From assembly GCA_023405815.1 (NCBI GenBank), contig JAEXXM010000043.1, positions 55,614 to 119,613 on the forward strand: a stretch of DNA of 64,000 nt, given 5' to 3'. Source of the DNA: Pseudomonadota bacterium (GTDB lineage Bacteria; Pseudomonadota; Alphaproteobacteria; Rhizobiales; Hyphomicrobiaceae). Below, in pieces: positions 49,810-58,106 of the stretch (positions within the stretch are counted from its first letter, which is position 1; every line of letters begins with the position of its first letter). Both the position numbers and the translations under genes were made by a program. The notes below the pieces were generated by a model. That model worked only from the letters and a program-made list of their open reading frames with translations, was not told the origin of the DNA and did no database searches.

Positions 49810-50439
49810 ATGGTCGCTGACGGAAACAGGCCTAGGGACACGATCCGCATCGGCGCGGCACGGCTGATTGGAGCCGTGCAACGAAACTGGCGGCTCCTGG
49901 TGGGCGCGACCGTCGCCATCGGCGCCGTATCGTATGCCATCGAGCTCAGCGACAAGCAGGGCCGGTTCGACATTCCATCCGGCTATGCGGTACGCATGAC
50001 GTGCGAGGCCGATCCGGAAGCGCCGCTGTGGAGCGGCGGCTGCGACCGTATCGCCGCCGATATCGCGCGCACCGACAAGCCGGGCTTCCTCGAGCTCTAC
50101 AAGGCGTTCGTCAGGGTGCACCACCGGCATATCCCATCGCCGGCGACACGTGCCCGGTTCGCGTCCGTGCCTTGCGAAGCGAACTTCGATATCGACGCGT
50201 CGCTCAAGGGGACGCGCTATGTCTTCATCCCGCTGCGGCGCCATTTCACCGAGGCGTGCACGCAGGCCGAGGTGCAGGCCATCATGAGCGAGCTCGACGA
50301 GCGCGACCGGGCGCTGCTCGCGATCGAGCGCGAGGGCTTGAGCCACGCGGCGCTCTATGCGGGAGCGCTCGCCAATCTCACCGAGCCGCTCGTGATCTTT
50401 ATTGCGTCCGGCATCGTGGCGGCGCTGGTCATTCTTTAG
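49810..50439 (+). CDS. two-span membrane protein, unknown function
   Basis: 209 residues. A hydrophobic segment at ~31-48 (LLVGATVAIGAVSYAIEL) and another at the C-terminus (LVIFIASGIVAALVIL) bracket a ~130-residue soluble, probably periplasmic part with four Cys (MTCEAD, GGCDR, VPCEAN, EACTQ). ATG 49810 is adjacent to GGGGTGAGG. No family recognised. Confidence 0.6.
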   Translation: MVADGNRPRDTIRIGAARLIGAVQRNWRLLVGATVAIGAVSYAIELSDKQGRFDIPSGYAVRMTCEADPEAPLWSGGCDRIAADIARTDKPGFLELYKAFVRVHHRHIPSPATRARFASVPCEANFDIDASLKGTRYVFIPLRRHFTEACTQAEVQAIMSELDERDRALLAIEREGLSHAALYAGALANLTEPLVIFIASGIVAALVIL

Positions 50440-50555
50440 GGCCGCGGCCTAAATCCGTGATTTTTCCGAGCGTTATTTTCTGCTGGGGGTGCGGCCCGAC
50501 GGTCATTGTGCGCATCGCGCGGAATCGCCTAACCTGACGTGGATAGGGGTGCCAC

Positions 50556-50849
50556 ATGCGATTGAAGACAGCGTTTGCCGTTACCGGCTTGGTCATCACG
50601 GCGGGACTTTATGCCAGCACGCCTGCATCGGCGGGCTGGTTCGGGCGCGACCGCGATCCTGACGCGCCGGATCGCTACCCTTATGTCTACGAGCCGCCGC
50701 GGTACTATCCCTACTACAACTCGGGAGACTGGCGCCCGGCCGCCGAGATGCGCCGTCCGCGCCCCTATTACATCCAGCCGCCCTACTATCCCGCTTGGGG
50801 CTATCCGATAGGCTGTGCGGACGATTGCGAAGGCGCGCCGCTGAAGTAG
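50556..50849 (+). CDS. small secreted Tyr/Pro-rich protein
   Basis: 97 residues. Signal peptide ends TPASA-GWF. The mature region is unusually rich in Tyr, Pro and Arg (YPYVYEPPRYYPYYNSGDW, RRPRPYYIQPPYYP) and ends with a Cys pair region (CADDCEG). Such proteins may be surface-associated; no function is known. Confidence 0.65.
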   Translation: MRLKTAFAVTGLVITAGLYASTPASAGWFGRDRDPDAPDRYPYVYEPPRYYPYYNSGDWRPAAEMRRPRPYYIQPPYYPAWGYPIGCADDCEGAPLK

Positions 50850-50947
50850 CGCGCCCTCATCTCCTTCAATTCAAGCTCGCACGTTGGGCGATGCCGTGTC
50901 CGGAACGCCGTCTCGGCGCACAGCCGAGACAGCGATCAGGTGTGCGC

Positions 50948-51403
50948 TTACTTCACGCCGAGAAGCTCGACCTCGAACAGCAGCGTCGCGTTGGGCGGGA
51001 TGACGCCGCCGGCGCCGCGCGCGCCGTAGCCCAGCTCCGGCGGGATGATGAGCGTGCGCTTGCCGCCGACCTTCATGCCGGCAACGCCCTCGTCCCAACC
51101 CTTGATCACCTGGCCCTCGCCAAGGCGGAAGGCAAAGGGCTCGCCGCGATCGAGGGATGAGTCGAACTTCGCGCCCTTGTTGCCATTCTCGTAGAGCCAG
51201 CCGGTGTAGTGCATGGTGCAGGTGTTGCCGGACTTCGCCTCGGCGCCGGTGCCGGCTTTGGTGTCGGCGAGGATCAGACCCGAGGCTGTCACGCTTGGAC
51301 TTCCTTGTGCGAATGCTGCGGGGGAGACGGCGCTCATCGAGACGCCGAGCGAAGTGAAAAGCGCGAGGGCCAGGACGGCGCCTCGACGCGAAAGAGCGGC
51401 CAT
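50948..51403 (-). CDS. FKBP-type peptidyl-prolyl isomerase, exported
   Basis: 151 residues. Signal peptide ends AAFAQ. FKBP core: VHYTGWL-type [52 protein letters not shown] and the closing [15 protein letters not shown]. Periplasmic folding helper that isomerises proline bonds. ATG 51403 opens the signal peptide. Confidence 0.93.
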   Translation of the reverse strand: MAALSRRGAVLALALFTSLGVSMSAVSPAAFAQGSPSVTASGLILADTKAGTGAEAKSGNTCTMHYTGWLYENGNKGAKFDSSLDRGEPFAFRLGEGQVIKGWDEGVAGMKVGGKRTLIIPPELGYGARGAGGVIPPNATLLFEVELLGVK

Positions 51404-51444
51404 ACGTTTCCTCCGATGAAGTTCTTTAGCAGCGCATCGGCGCG

Positions 51445-51723
51445 CTACTTTACGCGCCGCTGGCAGTCGAGCCATTTAGCGACGACCGTGCGGTCGTGGA
51501 ACTGAATGGCGCCGCAGTTCTGGCAGACCACCATCAGCACGTCCACCGGTGTCGAGCTGGTCTGCAGGCTGGTTGCCGGGGCGCGCTGGCAGGTGATCGC
51601 CTGCACGTCGAGATCGCATTGAGAGCGGAAGCGTCCGCAGGCGGGGCAAGCGGTGATGTGCTTGCCGAAGAGAAAACGTTCTACGTCGGCCTTGGATATC
51701 TCGCGGGTGATCGTTTCGGTCAT
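51445..51723 (-). CDS. zinc-ribbon-like small protein
   Basis: 92 residues. Two CxxC pairs (CPACGR and CQNCGA) with about 45 residues between, plus two more Cys, suggest a zinc ribbon. No signal peptide. Start 51723 ([14 protein letters not shown]) is preferred over 51735. It ends 41 bp upstream of the FKBP gene start on the same strand, so co-transcription is possible. Confidence 0.65.
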   Translation of the reverse strand: MTETITREISKADVERFLFGKHITACPACGRFRSQCDLDVQAITCQRAPATSLQTSSTPVDVLMVVCQNCGAIQFHDRTVVAKWLDCQRRVK

Positions 51724-51854
51724 CGCAGCCCCCAATGGCAGCTCGTGTCGCTCAACGTAGGCGCGCCGCCGGCTCGAGGCAAGACAAAGCGTCGCACCAT
51801 GGCGATCGCCAATCTATGCTGCATGGCGCCAGCGACAGCGAATGGATGCCACCC

Positions 51855-52289
51855 ATGACTACACTGAAGCTCTCGAAGCGTTCTTGTGCTGCATCAACGG
51901 TGCGGGGCTCGTGCGCAGCCATCGCCTTGGTGCTGGCCGTAACGGCGACCGTCGCCGACGATGTGGTGGTCCCAAACCTCGTCGGCACCTGGGTGGGGGA
52001 GAACCGCACCGTGTCCGACAAGAAGGGTTTCCGTGTGTGGGGCGAGAAGACGGTCGTCATCACCGAGCAGCAGGACCGGCGCTTCCGCGGACACTTCACA
52101 TATGCGGGCGGCACGAAGAGCTTCTTCGGCGTGATCTATCCCGACAACATCTCATTCACCTGGGTGGCTTCTGATTCAAAGGGCTATAACCACGGCCGCA
52201 TCCTGGCCCCGGATCGGATCGGTGCCTGCTACGTGGAATCGGGCGAGGAGGCGACGGCCGGTTGTGCCGAGCTCACGCGCCGCAAGTGA
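51855..52289 (+). CDS. secreted lipocalin-like/unknown protein
   Basis: 144 residues. Signal peptide ends VTATVA-DDV. Mature part starts VPNLVGTWVGENRTV and reads as a small beta-barrel (VVITEQQDRRFRGHF, FFGVIYPDNISFTW); two Cys near the C-terminus (GACYV, AGCAE). NLxGTWxG beginnings are seen in lipocalin-like proteins. Function unknown. Confidence 0.6.
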   Translation: MTTLKLSKRSCAASTVRGSCAAIALVLAVTATVADDVVVPNLVGTWVGENRTVSDKKGFRVWGEKTVVITEQQDRRFRGHFTYAGGTKSFFGVIYPDNISFTWVASDSKGYNHGRILAPDRIGACYVESGEEATAGCAELTRRK

Positions 52290-52350
52290 CGCTTAACGTG
52301 CCGCGTGGGAACATCTCGGCTCAATGACTTCGTCCCGATGGGAGGAGCCT

Positions 52351-52782
52351 ATGCGCCGCACAACATTCTCAGTCGCGTCGCTGCTGCTGCTGGCGGGGGC
52401 GGCACACGCGCTGATGCCGCCCGAGGTCTATCGCAGGGCGCGGGCGGATGCCGCCTATCACGTGCAGATCGGCATCACCAAAGTCGAGGCGCCGCGCCAT
52501 GGGCCCGGCGGCTGCTCCGTCGAGGGGCAGGTGCTGAAGATATTCAAGAACACGGATGACGGGCTGGCGATGGATGAGACCATCGACTTTCCGGTCGCCT
52601 GCTACCGGAGGGGAGATACCGTTCCCATCGGGGGCACGCTCTGGCTCGATACCGACCAGCTCGAGAAAGCGGACTACATCGAGGTCTATCTCAACAAGGA
52701 TGGCGCGGGGTTCGAGCCGGCCCTGTGGAGCTACCAGCTCATCCCGAACCTGTCCGATACACCGCAGATGCCGGTCGAATAG
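52351..52782 (+). CDS. secreted protein of unknown function
   Basis: 143 residues. Signal peptide ends GAAHA. Mature region has GCSVEGQVLKIFKNTDDG and FPVACYRRGDTVPIGGTLW, a beta-rich pattern with one probable disulfide. ATG 52351 is preferred over 52324, with GGGAGGAGCC just before it. No family recognised. Confidence 0.6.
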   Translation: MRRTTFSVASLLLLAGAAHALMPPEVYRRARADAAYHVQIGITKVEAPRHGPGGCSVEGQVLKIFKNTDDGLAMDETIDFPVACYRRGDTVPIGGTLWLDTDQLEKADYIEVYLNKDGAGFEPALWSYQLIPNLSDTPQMPVE

Positions 52783-52914
52783 GCGCTACTCAGTCGCGCA
52801 GCATTTCGGGCAAGAGCCGGATTTTATTTGTTCGGCTGAGAACCAAATGCATGCGTGGAGATTTATAGGCGGCGCACCGAGCGTCGCTAGGCTCGGCTGC
52901 AAAGGAGACATCCA

Positions 52915-53169
52915 ATGCTCGAGCCCCAGTCTGTTCTCGCCTGGATCGTGATCGGTGCCATTGCCGGCTGGCTGGCCGGCGTTCTGGTCAAAGGATACGG
53001 CTTCGGCCTCATCGGCAATGTCGTCATCGGCATCCTCGGTGCCGGCGTCGCGGGGCTGCTGGCTCCGGCGCTGGGGCTCCATACCCAATCCTTCGGCGGC
53101 AACATCGTCGCCGCGCTGCTCGGGTCGCTTTTGCTGCTGCTGCTCGTCGGTCTCGTCCGCCGCGCCTGA
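52915..53169 (+). CDS. GlsB/YeaQ/YmgE-family membrane protein
   Basis: 84 residues, three glycine-rich membrane helices: LAWIVIGAIAGWLAGVLVKG, GLIGNVVIGILGAGVAGLL, GNIVAALLGSLLLLLLVGLV. This is the transglycosylase-associated (GlsB/YeaQ) family, often stress-induced. AAGGAG precedes the ATG. Confidence 0.85.
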   Translation: MLEPQSVLAWIVIGAIAGWLAGVLVKGYGFGLIGNVVIGILGAGVAGLLAPALGLHTQSFGGNIVAALLGSLLLLLLVGLVRRA

Positions 53170-53189
53170 GGCCGATCGTCGGAGGACCG

Positions 53190-54326
53190 ATGAAATTGTT
53201 CGCGTGCCAGAGCTGCGGCAACCCGCTCTACTTCGAGAACACGCGCTGCGAGCGCTGCCAGCATCTCACCGCCTACTTGCCGGACCTCGAGATGCTCAGC
53301 GCGGTCGAGCCCGACGGCGACAGATGGATCGCGCTCGTCGATCCGGGGAAGCGCTATCGCTTCTGTGCCAACTGGGAGCTCAATGCGTGCAACTGGATGG
53401 TGCGCACGGACGCCGGGACCACGCTTTGCCGCGCGTGCCAGCACAACCGCACCATTCCCGACCTAGCTGATCCGTCGCGCCACGCACTGTGGCAGCGCAT
53501 CGAGGAGGCCAAGCGGCGACTCGTCTATTCGCTGATCAAGCTGAAGCTCCCGATGCCATCGCTGGCGAGCGGCGAGCAGGCGCCGCTGGTGTTCGACTTC
53601 CTCGCCGACGCGCCGGAACAGAAGATCATGACCGGCCACGAGGATGGCGTCGTCACCATCTCGCTGCACGAGGCGGACGACGTCGTTCGCGAGCAGGCGC
53701 GAACGACGCTGCACGAGCCCTATCGCACGCTGCTCGGGCACTTCCGGCACGAGGTCGGCCATTTCTACTGGGACCGGCTGGTGCGCGACGGCGGTGAGCT
53801 CGACAGCTTTCGGGCCCGGTTCGGCGACGAGCGCGAGGACTACAGCGCGGCGCTGCAGCGCTACTACGAGAGTGGCGCTGTCCCGGACTGGCAGCAAAGC
53901 TACGTGTCGGCCTACGCGACGATGCATCCGTGGGAGGACTTCGCCGAGACGTGGGCGCATTACCTGCACATCGTCGACACGCTTGAGATGGCGTACGCGT
54001 TCAACCTTTCGGTAAACCCGCGCATCGAGGAAGCGCCGAGCGCGACGGTCGATCGCAACCCGTACCGTGCAGCCAACGTCGAGGCGCTGATGGAGGCGTG
54101 GCTGCCGATCACGTTCGCGGTCAACAGCCTCAATCGAAGCATGGGACAGCCGGACCTCTATCCGTTCGTCATCTCCGCGCAGGCGACGGCGAAGCTGCAA
54201 TACGTGCACGATCTCATCCGCGGCTCTCTGTCAAAACCGGCCGAGGAGCCGAGCGCGCCGCGCAAGGTGCGGTGCGAGCAGCGCGAGTCACGAAGCTTCT
54301 TGCGGCCCGTCGGCGCGCGCGGGTAG
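53190..54326 (+). CDS. zinc-binding metallopeptidase with N-terminal zinc ribbon
   Basis: 378 residues. N-terminal zinc ribbon (CQSCGNPLYFENTRCERCQH) plus a second Cys set (CRACQHN), then the peptidase-like region with HEVGHFYWDRL and a following acidic stretch (ERED). This arrangement matches the putative zinc-binding metallopeptidase family (DUF2248-type). No signal peptide, so cytoplasmic. It starts 20 bp after the GlsB-family gene. Confidence 0.8.
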   Translation: MKLFACQSCGNPLYFENTRCERCQHLTAYLPDLEMLSAVEPDGDRWIALVDPGKRYRFCANWELNACNWMVRTDAGTTLCRACQHNRTIPDLADPSRHALWQRIEEAKRRLVYSLIKLKLPMPSLASGEQAPLVFDFLADAPEQKIMTGHEDGVVTISLHEADDVVREQARTTLHEPYRTLLGHFRHEVGHFYWDRLVRDGGELDSFRARFGDEREDYSAALQRYYESGAVPDWQQSYVSAYATMHPWEDFAETWAHYLHIVDTLEMAYAFNLSVNPRIEEAPSATVDRNPYRAANVEALMEAWLPITFAVNSLNRSMGQPDLYPFVISAQATAKLQYVHDLIRGSLSKPAEEPSAPRKVRCEQRESRSFLRPVGARG

Positions 54327-54664
54327 TGGCTAGAACGGCGTTGCGATGCCGCTGCGAACGCGGTGCAACGTCGCCGACAGCACCCAGATTTCGCCCTAAT
54401 CGACCTCGCGCAACGATACTTCGGGCTGCGCTGAAGCGTGTCTTGCGTTGCGACCGAACCGAGCTGCGGGGATCGCGGCATTGCGCAGGAGCCCCATTTT
54501 GCGGGCTTCCCGCGCAGGGCGATGAAGCATCCGGGCCACACTGATCAATTCAAACTCGCGTTGAGCAAATGCGAGGCGACTCGCCACGGGAAAGCGCCGC
54601 TATCCTGCCGCGTCGGGGAAGGCAGGTAGGGGGAGGACAGGTAATCTTTCGGGGGACTATCAGC
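54327..54664. other. gene-free stretch
   Basis: 338 bp after the zinc peptidase and before the secreted Cys/His protein. No supported gene or strong hairpin; contains the latter's promoter by inference. Confidence 0.45.
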
Positions 54665-55663
54665 ATGAGGATCGCATCCTCGGCGTCGCGCCTTGCTCGT
54701 GCACTGGCGGCGATCGCCGCATTGCTCGCGCTCGGCTCGACGGTGCACGCCGGCCAATTCTCCGCGCGGACGTGTGGCGGTGTCGACTACAACGCCATGA
54801 TCCTCAACATCATCAAAGAGCTGCCGAAGGGCGGCGGATACAGCATCGGTTCCGACTTCGTCGCTCCGGCCGTGCAGACGCACAACATCGGCGGCGGCCG
54901 TTCGGAGATGCGCGTCTATGACGGGCATCCTTCGCACTGCACCAGCGCCACATATGCGTTGTTCATGAGGCTGGCGGCGGTTCTACACAACGATGGGCGT
55001 ATCAACCTTACGCCCGATCAGATCCGCACGCTCGAGGTGAGGCGCCGTCTCGCCGACGGCACGCAGCTCGTCGACGGCCATGGGCCATATTGGATATTCA
55101 ACTCCAACGGGGCCGGCGTGGCGGCGCTGTTCAAGCACACAGGTGTGGGCCTCAGCTTTCGCGACGACAAGCTCGTCTACGCGCGTGCGGGAGACTTCCT
55201 CAAGCTGTTCTGGAACGACAACGTCGGCGCTTCCGAGCAGGGCCATCAGGTAGTCTATCTCGGCCGGCGTGATGTCGGCGGCCGCGAGATGATCTGCTTC
55301 TGGGGGAGCCAGCGACAGAACGTGAAAAAGCGCGGCGGCCACAAGGAGGCGCTCTATTTCCCGGCCAAGGCCGGCGAGAAGGTCGTCGACGGCTACGGCG
55401 AAGTGTGCCGACCGCGCGGCGACATCAAGGAGATGATCTTCTCGCGCGTCACTTGCATGGAGCACCTGCCGCAGGGGCTCGAGAGCATGCGCGCGCAGGC
55501 GGATGCGCGCGGGCGCGGTCCGTTCGGCATGGCGTATCCGTTCGTCGACGAATATCTCGCGTCGCTGCGCAAGAAGTCGTCCGACCAGGCGACGCTCAAT
55601 CGCATGTACGACATCGCGCCGGTGCCGGCGTCGCACGCCAACCTCGCCGAAGCTCCGCAGTAA
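54665..55663 (+). CDS. exported NlpC/P60-like candidate hydrolase
   Basis: 332 residues. Signal peptide ends STVHA-GQF. Cys92 in HPSHCTSATY heads a helix; a GDFLKLFW segment near residue 177 and GHQVVYLG with His194 follow. The order Cys-helix ... (P)GDhh ... GHhhhYLG matches the papain-like NlpC/P60 core, whose members cut peptide cross-links in the wall. A polar residue for the triad could be in FWGSQRQN. The C-terminal ~110 residues are not part of that core. ATG 54665 opens the signal peptide. Family assignment is inferred from motif order only. Confidence 0.6.
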   Translation: MRIASSASRLARALAAIAALLALGSTVHAGQFSARTCGGVDYNAMILNIIKELPKGGGYSIGSDFVAPAVQTHNIGGGRSEMRVYDGHPSHCTSATYALFMRLAAVLHNDGRINLTPDQIRTLEVRRRLADGTQLVDGHGPYWIFNSNGAGVAALFKHTGVGLSFRDDKLVYARAGDFLKLFWNDNVGASEQGHQVVYLGRRDVGGREMICFWGSQRQNVKKRGGHKEALYFPAKAGEKVVDGYGEVCRPRGDIKEMIFSRVTCMEHLPQGLESMRAQADARGRGPFGMAYPFVDEYLASLRKKSSDQATLNRMYDIAPVPASHANLAEAPQ

Positions 55664-55808
55664 AGCCTGGCGAAATCCATCATCGGTGGGCAAATCACCC
55701 GCAGGGATGCGGGTGCCGTGCCCGGACACCGTCGGGTGTGCATCGGTGGGAGACTCCGCGTTTCGCTGCAAGAAGGAATGCACGTGCATTCGAGCAGCGA
55801 GGTCTCTC

Positions 55809-56339
55809 ATGGCAATTTCAGTATCTCGGCCGGTCGTGCTGACAGCGTTGCTGCTGACCGTTGCCGGCATCTGCAGTGCGCGGGCGGAGCCGACGAAGAT
55901 CGCGATCTACGATTTCGAGCTCAATGACTTCAGCGCCGGCGGCGGCATCATCGCGCCCGACGCACGCGATGCGCGGTACCTTGCCGAGGCGACCGCAGAG
56001 GCCAAGCGTCTCCTTGGCCAGTCGGGCCGCTACGCACTGACCGAAACGGCTCCGGTCGGCGACGAAGGGCCCGTGAAGGAGCATCAGATGCGCAACTGCG
56101 GCGACTGCATCGGCACCCTCACGCGCCGGCTCGGCGCGGACGCGGGCGTGCTCGGCACCATCACACGCATCAATCGCACCGAGTACACGCTGCTCATACA
56201 GTTCTTCGAACCGGGAAGCGGCTCCCCCGTCGCCAGCTACTACACGGGCCTAAGGATGGGTGCGAACTACGCCTGGGCGCGTGGCGTCACGTGGCTGATA
56301 AGGAACCGCATCCTCGCTGGGCCGGAAGCACGGCGTTGA
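55809..56339 (+). CDS. secreted DUF2380-like protein
   Basis: 176 residues. Signal peptide ends CSARA-EPT. KIAIYDFELNDFSAG at the mature N-terminus and the following GADAGVLGTITRINRTEYTL resemble DUF2380/DUF3280-type secreted proteins, which share a TolB N-terminal-like fold. CGDCIG holds a Cys pair. Function unknown. Confidence 0.6.
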   Translation: MAISVSRPVVLTALLLTVAGICSARAEPTKIAIYDFELNDFSAGGGIIAPDARDARYLAEATAEAKRLLGQSGRYALTETAPVGDEGPVKEHQMRNCGDCIGTLTRRLGADAGVLGTITRINRTEYTLLIQFFEPGSGSPVASYYTGLRMGANYAWARGVTWLIRNRILAGPEARR

Positions 56340-56431
56340 TTGCTCGTTTCCGTTAACCTTCGGAGAGCTGGAATGTCGCCATATTGAGGATGTTATATCA
56401 TCCAAATGGTTGCTTTCGAGGGAGACCCGAC

Positions 56432-56674
56432 ATGAAGCCGTCCACGACCGTGCTGATCGGCGCCGTGATTATCTCCGGAGGCTGGATGAGTCTGCCGGCC
56501 GCCGCCTTCGCGGATGGGGAAGCTGTATCTCCTCCCGCCGCCGCCTCCGGAAGGAACGCTGGTCATGGCGATGTCGCATCGGCGAAGGATGAAGCCCGCG
56601 CCTGCAGTGCCGACGCGCATCGGCATTCGTCCTCGTGCACGTGCGCTCGCTGTGCGGCTTCGCAGGCGGAGTAG
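56432..56674 (+). CDS. small secreted protein with Cys/His-rich tail
   Basis: 80 residues from ATG 56432, with GGGAGA upstream. Signal peptide ends AAAFA-DGE. The last 25 residues contain CSADAHRHSSSCTCARC, four Cys and two His in close spacing, suitable for binding a metal. No family recognised. Confidence 0.55.
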   Translation: MKPSTTVLIGAVIISGGWMSLPAAAFADGEAVSPPAAASGRNAGHGDVASAKDEARACSADAHRHSSSCTCARCAASQAE

Positions 56675-56870
56675 CCGCCGGCAGGCTGGGTGGCTCCTGC
56701 AATCGTTACTGACCTCGGTCAGAGTTGGCGCGTCGCGCCGACGCATGTGCGCGGCGTGCGACGACATTGTCCGTTTACGTGAAGGCTCGATCCTTGTTCC
56801 TGGGGCCCGCGTTCGGGGTTCCTCCCGAACCAAGCATCCCATTCATGACACGCCTTTTGGAGACGGAACG

Positions 56871-57242
56871 ATGACTGCTGCCGACTTCCCCGCCACGTTT
56901 GGCGATGCGAGCCTTACCTCGCGATACATCCTCGCGGTGGTGAACTCGCTGATGGCCACAGTGGTCGGAACCCTCACGCTCGGCATCGGTGTGGGCATCG
57001 CCGGGGCGCTGGTGATGGCGGCGCTGCCGTTCGCGCCTGTCATCCGTCCGGCCGTCGTCGAATGGGTGAAAGAGAATCCCCCGGGCGCTGCTCTCGGTGC
57101 GTTCCTGCTGAGCTGGATTGGGGGCACCATCGTCTGGGGCCTGTGGTTCGCGTTTGGCGTCGCGCTCTTTCTCGTCCCCGTGATGCTTGGGATCGTCGTC
57201 TACCTGACGTTGGGTAAGCCGATACCGGCCGGGAGCCACTAA
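56871..57242 (+). CDS. membrane protein, unknown function
   Basis: 123 residues. ATG 56871 follows GGAGACGGAACG. Three hydrophobic segments at about 22-54, 73-92 and 95-115 (GALVMAALPFAPVI, GAFLLSWIGGTIVWGLWFAF, FLVPVMLGIVVYLTL). No recognised family. Confidence 0.6.
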   Translation: MTAADFPATFGDASLTSRYILAVVNSLMATVVGTLTLGIGVGIAGALVMAALPFAPVIRPAVVEWVKENPPGAALGAFLLSWIGGTIVWGLWFAFGVALFLVPVMLGIVVYLTLGKPIPAGSH

Positions 57243-57319
57243 CTCGACTCCAGCCCACTCGCGGGTCGTCAGCGCGATGATCGCGAGCGCGAGGGTGCGA
57301 ACGGCAGCTCTTTCGAGCC

Positions 57320-57760
57320 TCAGTTCGCAAAGAGGCGCAGGAACGCTTCGACCCGTCCCCGGTCGTGATACTCGTCCGCGCGCACGATGAGATTGCCTTC
57401 GATCCGCATGATCATGCGGAAGCGCCCGCTGAGCACCTCGCCGCTGGCGCGATGCCGGTACATGAACTCGACCTGGTGCCGGACCTCGTTCCCGTCGGGA
57501 ATGAGGTCGAGCGGACGGTAGAGCAGGTACTCGAACTGCTGCCGGACGATGCGCAGCCCGGACTCGATGTTGACGCGGCCGACGGTGCGCCCGCTGACCG
57601 GCAACAGGCCCTCGTCGATGAAAAGAGTGTAGACGGCATCCTCGGCGATGAGCTGCATCGCTCCATCGATATCGCCGCCCGCCCAAAGCTCGTTGAAGCG
57701 TCGGACGGTCTCGATGGGCTTGTTCTCTAGCGAAGCAACAATACGGTCGTCAGCAATCAT
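57320..57760 (-). CDS. SnoaL-like NTF2-fold protein
   Basis: 146 residues. NTF2/SnoaL pattern: IETVRRFNELWAGGDIDGAM, LIAEDAVYTLF, VSGRTVGRVNIESGL and FRMIMRIEGNLIVRADEYHD. The D-x-(Y/H)HD end is typical of ketosteroid-isomerase-like proteins. It converges on the preceding membrane gene. Substrate unknown. Confidence 0.8.
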   Translation of the reverse strand: MIADDRIVASLENKPIETVRRFNELWAGGDIDGAMQLIAEDAVYTLFIDEGLLPVSGRTVGRVNIESGLRIVRQQFEYLLYRPLDLIPDGNEVRHQVEFMYRHRASGEVLSGRFRMIMRIEGNLIVRADEYHDRGRVEAFLRLFAN

Positions 57761-58106
57761 TCAATCAACCGCCCGCTGGCACCCAAACGGTGCGATCTGT
57801 GGCTCGGCCGAGCTTACCCATGGATGCGTCGGGCTGGAAGAGCAGATGCTGCAGGTGCGAAGGGTTCTACTCGTGCGGCTTATGAACCCCGATGTCTTCG
57901 GCAGAGATGTCGTCGTCGGATCGGCGCGCATCCCAAGACATTCATCGAGGATGCTGTCGCCATGTCTAAAGCTGCGCCTTCGCAATTGCACAAATAGAAT
58001 GAGGTTCCGGGGGATAGTCACTTGTCGCCTAAAGCAGCAGATGACCGAAGACTTGGACAAGAGTATCGTTCACCTTGGGTGGAAGCCGTGGTGATTGGGG
58101 GGACTT
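57761..58106. other. gene-free divergent region
   Basis: 346 bp between the SnoaL-like gene (-) and the ethanolamine-type permease (+). Both promoters should lie here; no convincing gene. Confidence 0.5.

Noticed and set aside
57777..57793. TGGCAC...TGC resembling a sigma-54 promoter before the permease
   Set aside because: The GG and GC elements are 12 bp apart instead of 10, so it does not fit sigma-54 geometry.
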